The notes below the pieces were generated by a model. That model ran no database searches, was not told where the DNA came from, and worked only from the letters and a program-made list of their open reading frames with translations. A stretch of 64,000 nt of DNA, taken from positions 434,001-498,000 of the forward strand of contig JAUIRK010000110.1 of the NCBI GenBank assembly GCA_030549495.1, given 5' to 3'. A program made the position numbers and the translations under genes. Below, one piece after another: positions 58,960 through 64,000 of the stretch (positions within the stretch are counted from its first letter, which is position 1; each line of letters begins with the position of its first letter). Source of the stretch: Nectonema munidae (Eukaryota; Nematomorpha; Nectonematoida; Nectonematidae).

Positions 58960-59340
58960 GGTTCGTAAACGTTGATATAGAGATACACGTCAGCTAGAAG
59001 GATGGCAAGGGTTAGGGTTAGAAAGATTTGAGAGAGAAACTGGAATTAAGTGATGCATTTCAAATGCGATTGTATAAGGAGCATTACTTGAGCCGGGTGT
59101 GAAAGATTCAAACTTGAAGAGGGCGGAAGATTTTGCAGTTTGGATAAAACGTTCGTGAAATCGAATTTCAAGGATTTGGGGAGGGAGGCTGTAGAAGCGT
59201 TAGCAGGAGAGGTTGTTTTCGAAGGGGACTGTTTGAGAAGGGCTGGGGGAGTCAGCGAACATTTCAATGGCGAAGGGGTGCTTGTTAGAGGTGGCGAATG
59301 CAAAGAGGTTGCGCGGAAAGAAGATTCTAGATGAATGAGG
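58960..59340 (-). other. GC-richer block with open minus-strand frames
   Basis: On the minus strand one frame of 85 codons (59,303-59,046; Ser/Pro/Thr-rich, LTSTPSPLKCSLTPPALLKQ) has no stop, and another reads RIFFPRNLFAFATSNKHPFA, then after one stop FYSLPPQILEIRFHERFIQT and SNAPYTIAFEMHHLIPVS. The composition contrasts with the AT-rich flanks. It may be a host exon or exon relic. A TTCTACAG acceptor with an upstream CTAAC near 59,200 would support the second frame. No family is recognised. Confidence 0.3.
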
Positions 59341-60600
59341 TAGGTGAATAAGTCGAACGAAAATGTTCCTTAAATCAAGACACCTTTTTTCATACTTTCA
59401 CATAAACGTAGGGGGGGGGGTCTGGTCATTATCAATTGATCACTGTATACTGAGATGGTGTTTGGTGCTGTGACTACGAAAAAATGCTTTCCATCATAGG
59501 TACATTTAAACAAAAAGCCCATTTTAAAAACAATCGCAAAAGCAGAAACTCGTTTAAATTAATTTGGTCAAATAGAATTTGAATCGAGAATTGTATCCCG
59601 GTATTTTACTCGGAAAAGTGACGGAAAAATATGATGTTGGTGTTTGGGAGAGTTAAACGAAAGAACTTTAGAAAGGAAAAAAAAGAGAATAAATAATAAA
59701 AAGAAATAGAAACGAAAAAGAAGATTTGAATAAAGAAATAATGACAATACGTGTCATGTGTATGCCCATGATTTAATTTTTACACTTTTTCTAATGTTAG
59801 CTCGCGGGTGAGATGAAACCCCGCAGTGAGTCGTGTTTTAGTATCTTGATGTTTAAGTAAATATAACTAAAATACAAAACACATTTTACCCCTCCAAATT
59901 GGCGAGGGCGATCAACTTGACCCCTGCATTGTTCCAAGGTCTAAGCCTAAAACTGTATTATTTCGCTCTATATATTCTAAATTTTTAGTAAATTATCTTG
60001 AAAAATATTAAGGATGTATGATATCAATTGCGGCAGGCTAAGCGTTACACAACGATGTGAAGCTGAAAATAATTGCAGGGCCATGATTTAATTCGTGTGT
60101 TTACAGGAGCGTTGGATTTGTCGTTTACGAGTGCTCATAAGAGTGTTAAACAACCAAAAACTTAGGCTTTTCGTATTTCTAAAGAGGAAATGAGGTAATT
60201 GCTTATTTATAAGTATTACGTATTCGTTAGTGCATTTTTGGAGAAGAGGCTTTGGTAATTTGGTTAGTATGGTATAATAATAATTTAATCAGTTGGTAAC
60301 ACTTAAGCCTTGACAAAGCGCACTGTCTGATTCATCAATGAAAGAGCATTTGCTAATTTAATTGGTAAGTGCATTATCTATTTTTCCCACAATGAATAGC
60401 TGCTACTATATCATATAAAAGTGACTTTATACAGTTTTTGCTTAATTGTAAAGCTTTTAATAGAAATTAAAACCAATGTTAAAAATGCTTAATCATTTTA
60501 TTATTGAGCTTTATTTTAAAAATGGTAAAGTTCTTTTTACAAAAAATCTGAAGTAAAAATCTCTTTCTCTTTCAAGATTAAAATTTCCATGTATATTATA
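59341..60600. other. No recognisable feature apart from a G10 run
   Basis: Ten G residues at 59,411-59,420. Otherwise AT-rich spacer. Confidence 0.5.
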
Positions 60601-60623
60601 GAGAGAGAGAGAGAGAGAGAGAG
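60601..60623. repeat. (GA)n microsatellite
   Basis: Eleven and a half GA units without interruption. Confidence 0.95.
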
Positions 60624-60664
60624 TAAAAGGAGATATTATTTGTTTGCTTTCAAGGATACATTTA

Positions 60665-60735
60665 TGCAACAAAACAACCGTTCAACAAAAAACGCTGTTC
60701 GACAAAATACCCGTGCGACGAATCGTCCGGCGACG
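60665..60735 (+). repeat. Phased array with CGAC motifs
   Basis: Four imperfect ~16-bp units: CCGTTCAACAAAAAACG, CTGTTCGACAAAATAC, CCGTGCGACGAATCGT and CCGGCGACGATATCCT. The design resembles the arrays at 39,176 and 41,462, so a terminus of a MULE-like element is likely. Confidence 0.55.
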
Positions 60736-60983
60736 ATATCCTCGATTCAGTAGTTTTTGTGATACTACTGATAAGCGATAAAATATAGCCTAGGAAAATG
60801 TATCATTTCATCGACTTAAAAAGAGAAGTGAAATTAGAGAGAAAAGCGAATATACAAAGTACCTTGGTTCTTTTTACGCCTTTTTACATCCTTGTGTGTA
60901 GGAGGTTGTTCTGAAATTTCTAGAAGCTGGCAAAATTAAAAAAAAATAAATTCAATGTAAAGCTTTGTATGCATAATATATAT

Positions 60984-61110
60984 CAGTGGTCTGCCAAGAA
61001 ACCGGTAGACGACAAAAAGAAACAACGAAATGTATGGAAAGTAAATGTAGCATGCAAAGTATAGCACTTGCCAGCCATACTATATACCTAAATATATAGT
61101 TTTGGTTTGT
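60984..61110 (+). repeat. Dispersed repeat, copy 3 (diverged)
   Basis: It starts CAGTGGTCTGCCAAG and continues to ACTTGCCAGCCATACTATAT, the same two landmarks as copies 1 and 2 but with a longer, diverged spacer. Confidence 0.45.
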
Positions 61111-63215
61111 TTACATTGTTGCAAACATCAATAGTCTAATAAAGGTTTCCCATACTTTAAGTTAACAAGACTATTTAAAAAATATAACGATACGTATACA
61201 TTTTGTTACGGTTAATAATATAACATTTTCTGTCTTCTCTTCAATTTTTGATAAGTAAATTTTATTGAATTTAATATTTTATTTTTGCGCTTATTTTTCC
61301 TCCTGTACTTTATGTTAGCTAAAAAATGTTATTTATTAGATAAAAAAATAATTTTACATTTTAAGGCTCAGTGGAGGTCAGTATATTCTTTTGTCACTTT
61401 ATCAATGATTTTAAATAAAGATATCAATATTAAAAAAAAGAAAGGTATTTTACACTTCATGGGGTAAAGGTTGTTTTATTTTTTGCATGGTCGGCTAAGC
61501 TCATACCTAAATTTTGCAATGAATACATTTTTCATTTCTGCTTAACACAATTTTGTTTTTATAAAGTCTTGAGCTCGTTAGACGCGGTTGTTTTATAGAT
61601 ATTGAGCATAGGCATGAGTAGTGTTATCACGTGCTTCTTACACCCAAACATATGATGGAAGAAAACACATACAATAAATAACTACAATAAATGTTGCATC
61701 ATGTCTCCCAAAGTGTATTGGTAGCGACTTTTAAATTTCGCATTCGTTTTTTTGATATTCATAACGCAATGCCGCCATTACCACTCCTGATGAAAAGAAT
61801 TAGTACACTGAATACTGCATCACCTGAACATTCTCTTCTTACGAATAGAAAAATCGACAAAAATTGAGCGACGCTTATCGCTCTTTGGGCAGATCTATCG
61901 TAGCTCACTATTTATTGACCTGTCTCATATTATGACCGCGCGCTCTCTCTCTCTCTCTAAGAATCGCATAATGAGGAGGAATGTTATTTGTTTTTTTCTA
62001 ATCCAGATATGATTATAGCTAATCGCGGTTTGAAATTACTTATTTAGGCTTACCCTAGGTGAATTGTCGCGTGTAATACGTCAAATTCCTGCATCTTATA
62101 CTGAATTTGAAATGGATTTACTTAATCTATATATTACTTTGCATTTCTCAAAGTTTATCCTAATGATTTTTTATATCATTACTCCATAGATTTTAGTATT
62201 TTTAAAAATATTTAGACATTACTTCACTAATAATTTCAACATTGAATTTAGATTAAAAAGTTGTTTAAAATATGTTAAATTAAAGACAAAACTTTTTCTT
62301 TAAAGGTTTTAATATTTCTGTTAGCTATCCTGTTAAATTTTATATTTCTCAAAATGTATCGAACTATTTTTTTTTAATTATCATTGCACCATATATTTTA
62401 GTTTTTCGTGAAAATTATTAAATAGAAAATATTGACATTATGATACAAGAAAATTGAAATCTTATTTTCTAACATAACTTTATCAAAATAAGACTTTTTT
62501 AGACAGACAAACATCTTTTTCAATTTTGAGCTCATGTATGCTGATGTTCAAATTTTCTTTTTAATTATTTCTCATTATTTATAAGTTGGATCGTTTCGAT
62601 TTATTCGCATTGTGTCTTAATGTTTAACATCATCAAAGTTTAAGTAAAAAATAAGATTTATGCTTTTTGTATATTGGTTGTTATATAAATAATCAATTAA
62701 AACACTTTGCAATGCGGCATTATAAAAAGCTTAAATAAATTTTTTATTCATTCGTGGCTTATATTAATGCAAAGAATATATAGAATGGTTGAGAAAATAT
62801 TAGCTACTCACATGTATTGAGTTTTGAAAAAGTTATCAGTGACATGCTCCCACTGTTAACGAATTAAAATAGTTTGTAATGCATGCTTACAATTAAAACT
62901 TAATCAAAACTTCTATTTTATTCCTTGCTTATAAAACATTATTGCGGGATGGTTTAGAAAATGTGAACTAATTTCATATATTTAGTTTTGAAAACTCATG
63001 TCATATGCCTTGATATCTTCCATAACCTGAAGAGATTGGACACGAGAGACAGCCCCTCATATTTTAGTCACTATCTTGCGAACCCTGAAAAGGATGAAGA
63101 CTTCCAATAACCTCTCATAATTGTAATCACTATAATCATACTACCATTGTAATATGTGTTCAAATTGATAATTTTTTGAGATCAAATTTGCTCCGTATAT
63201 AATTTGATATAACAA
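61111..63215. repeat. Unassigned AT-rich DNA with a (CT)n microsatellite
   Basis: (CT)8 lies at 61,943-61,958. The rest is very AT-rich with no coding signal or repeat I can define. Confidence 0.5.
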
Positions 63216-63240
63216 GGGGGGGGGGGGGGGGGGGGGGGGG
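63216..63240. repeat. 25-bp poly-G tract
   Basis: Twenty-five consecutive G. Such a run may be length-polymorphic or an assembly uncertainty. Confidence 0.9.
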
Positions 63241-63570
63241 ATACAGTGATTTGAAATATTTATTCAATCACACACTACAGCTTAGATAGACTTTCCAGCG
63301 TATTTAATTTGATACTTTTATATTATAAAATCGTGTTCTATTTGATATAATAAAAATGTGGAGACAAGGGGCGAAAGTGATTGTGTTTTGAATATATATT
63401 AATATACATATTGCCACCATATACCTTGATTTTACTGTGCTTTTAATTTGATACTTTTCTATAATTGCTCCGTGTTTGATTTGAACTCGGTAAAAATACT
63501 AGTCTTTTTGCAGTGGCGTACCAAGAGGAGGAGAAAGAGCGGGTTTATTTGTATATATATATATATATAT

Positions 63571-63861
63571 CAGAGGTCTGACAAGACCTCCGAGGAGACA
63601 ACTTGCCAGCCTTATTATATATTTAAACGTGTAAATCGTAAAATGCTAAAAAAAATATACTTAAAATAAAAATTTTCAAAAAATATTTTACATACATATT
63701 GAAAGCCACATTTCAAAAATTCTACCTAGAAGTTCAAAACACTTAACTTTGAAATTGCAGTTTTATTTCATAAAAACTATATGATTGGTTGAAATGTTTA
63801 TGTAATATATAATATAACTAGCCGGTCCCGTGGTCGTTTCTCGCTACGCTCGAAACAAGGG
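63571..63861 (+). repeat. Dispersed repeat copy 2 with ACTAGCCGG module
   Basis: It starts CAGAGGTCTGACAAGACCTC, with AACTTGCCAG 20 bp on, then an AT-rich body matching copy 1 in reverse (37,470-37,857). At 63,817 it reaches ACTAGCCGGTCCCGTGG and TCTCGCTACGCTCGAAAC, the same module that precedes the minisatellite at 36,304. Confidence 0.65.
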
Positions 63862-64000
63862 ATTCTTGGTAGTGTGTATTTTTTATATGGTCTGATTAGT
63901 TGCTAATGGTGATATATGGTGTGGTGATGAGTCATTTGTTTTTAGCATATTTGTATCTTTTCTGTGTATTTTTGCTCATTACACCATATAAAGATACACA

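Overview
This 64-kb window is AT-rich, gene-poor animal DNA (roughly 70% A+T by eye), built mostly of transposable elements of many classes and ages. Three things point to a eukaryote, and specifically a metazoan: a long frame homologous to RIPOR/FAM65 Rho-interacting polarity regulators, spliceosomal splice signals, and tRNA-derived SINE heads. The mix of piggyBac, hAT, Tigger/pogo, MULE, RTE and Jockey-like LINEs plus one Ty3/gypsy element fits a repeat-rich invertebrate. The sequence alone does not let me name the phylum.

Layout. 1-3.4 kb: a 5'-clipped piggyBac copy split by a complete hAT element. 3.7-4.4 kb: a TTAA-flanked MITE and minus-strand splice donors. 5.5-12.1 kb: a minus-strand LINE tail with RNase H, then a plus-strand Jockey-like LINE interrupted at a TTAA by a complete piggyBac (7,553-10,775). 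12.2-14.9 kb: the RIPOR-like gene on the minus strand, the clearest host gene. 15-32 kb: decayed DNA with an odd short insert flanked by a 31-bp duplication, RTE pieces, a Tigger scrap, hAT MITEs and two SINE heads. 32.1-33.3 kb: a degraded hAT with TGCGCA-rich ends. 33-47 kb: scattered minus-strand exon-like frames, of which two (42,569-42,860 and 38,438-38,568) have good splice sites and matching phase. The same interval holds a 65-bp triplication, a ~36-bp minisatellite and a FLYWCH/MULE fragment. 47.4-49.5 kb: a minus-strand LINE with a small hAT inside it. 51.1-58.9 kb: a three-level nest, with a Jockey-like LINE split by a TA-flanked DNA transposon of unresolved superfamily, itself split by a Ty3/gypsy element with LTRs. 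59-64 kb: mostly unassigned AT-rich DNA with simple repeats and copies of a dispersed hairpin-ended repeat.

There is no operon-like cooperation here. The interest lies in the relative chronology given by nested insertions (several restore the host frame when removed in thought), in the unclassified TA-flanked transposon, in the structured 3' end of the CAA-tailed LINE, and in a possible unrecognised multi-exon host gene on the minus strand.
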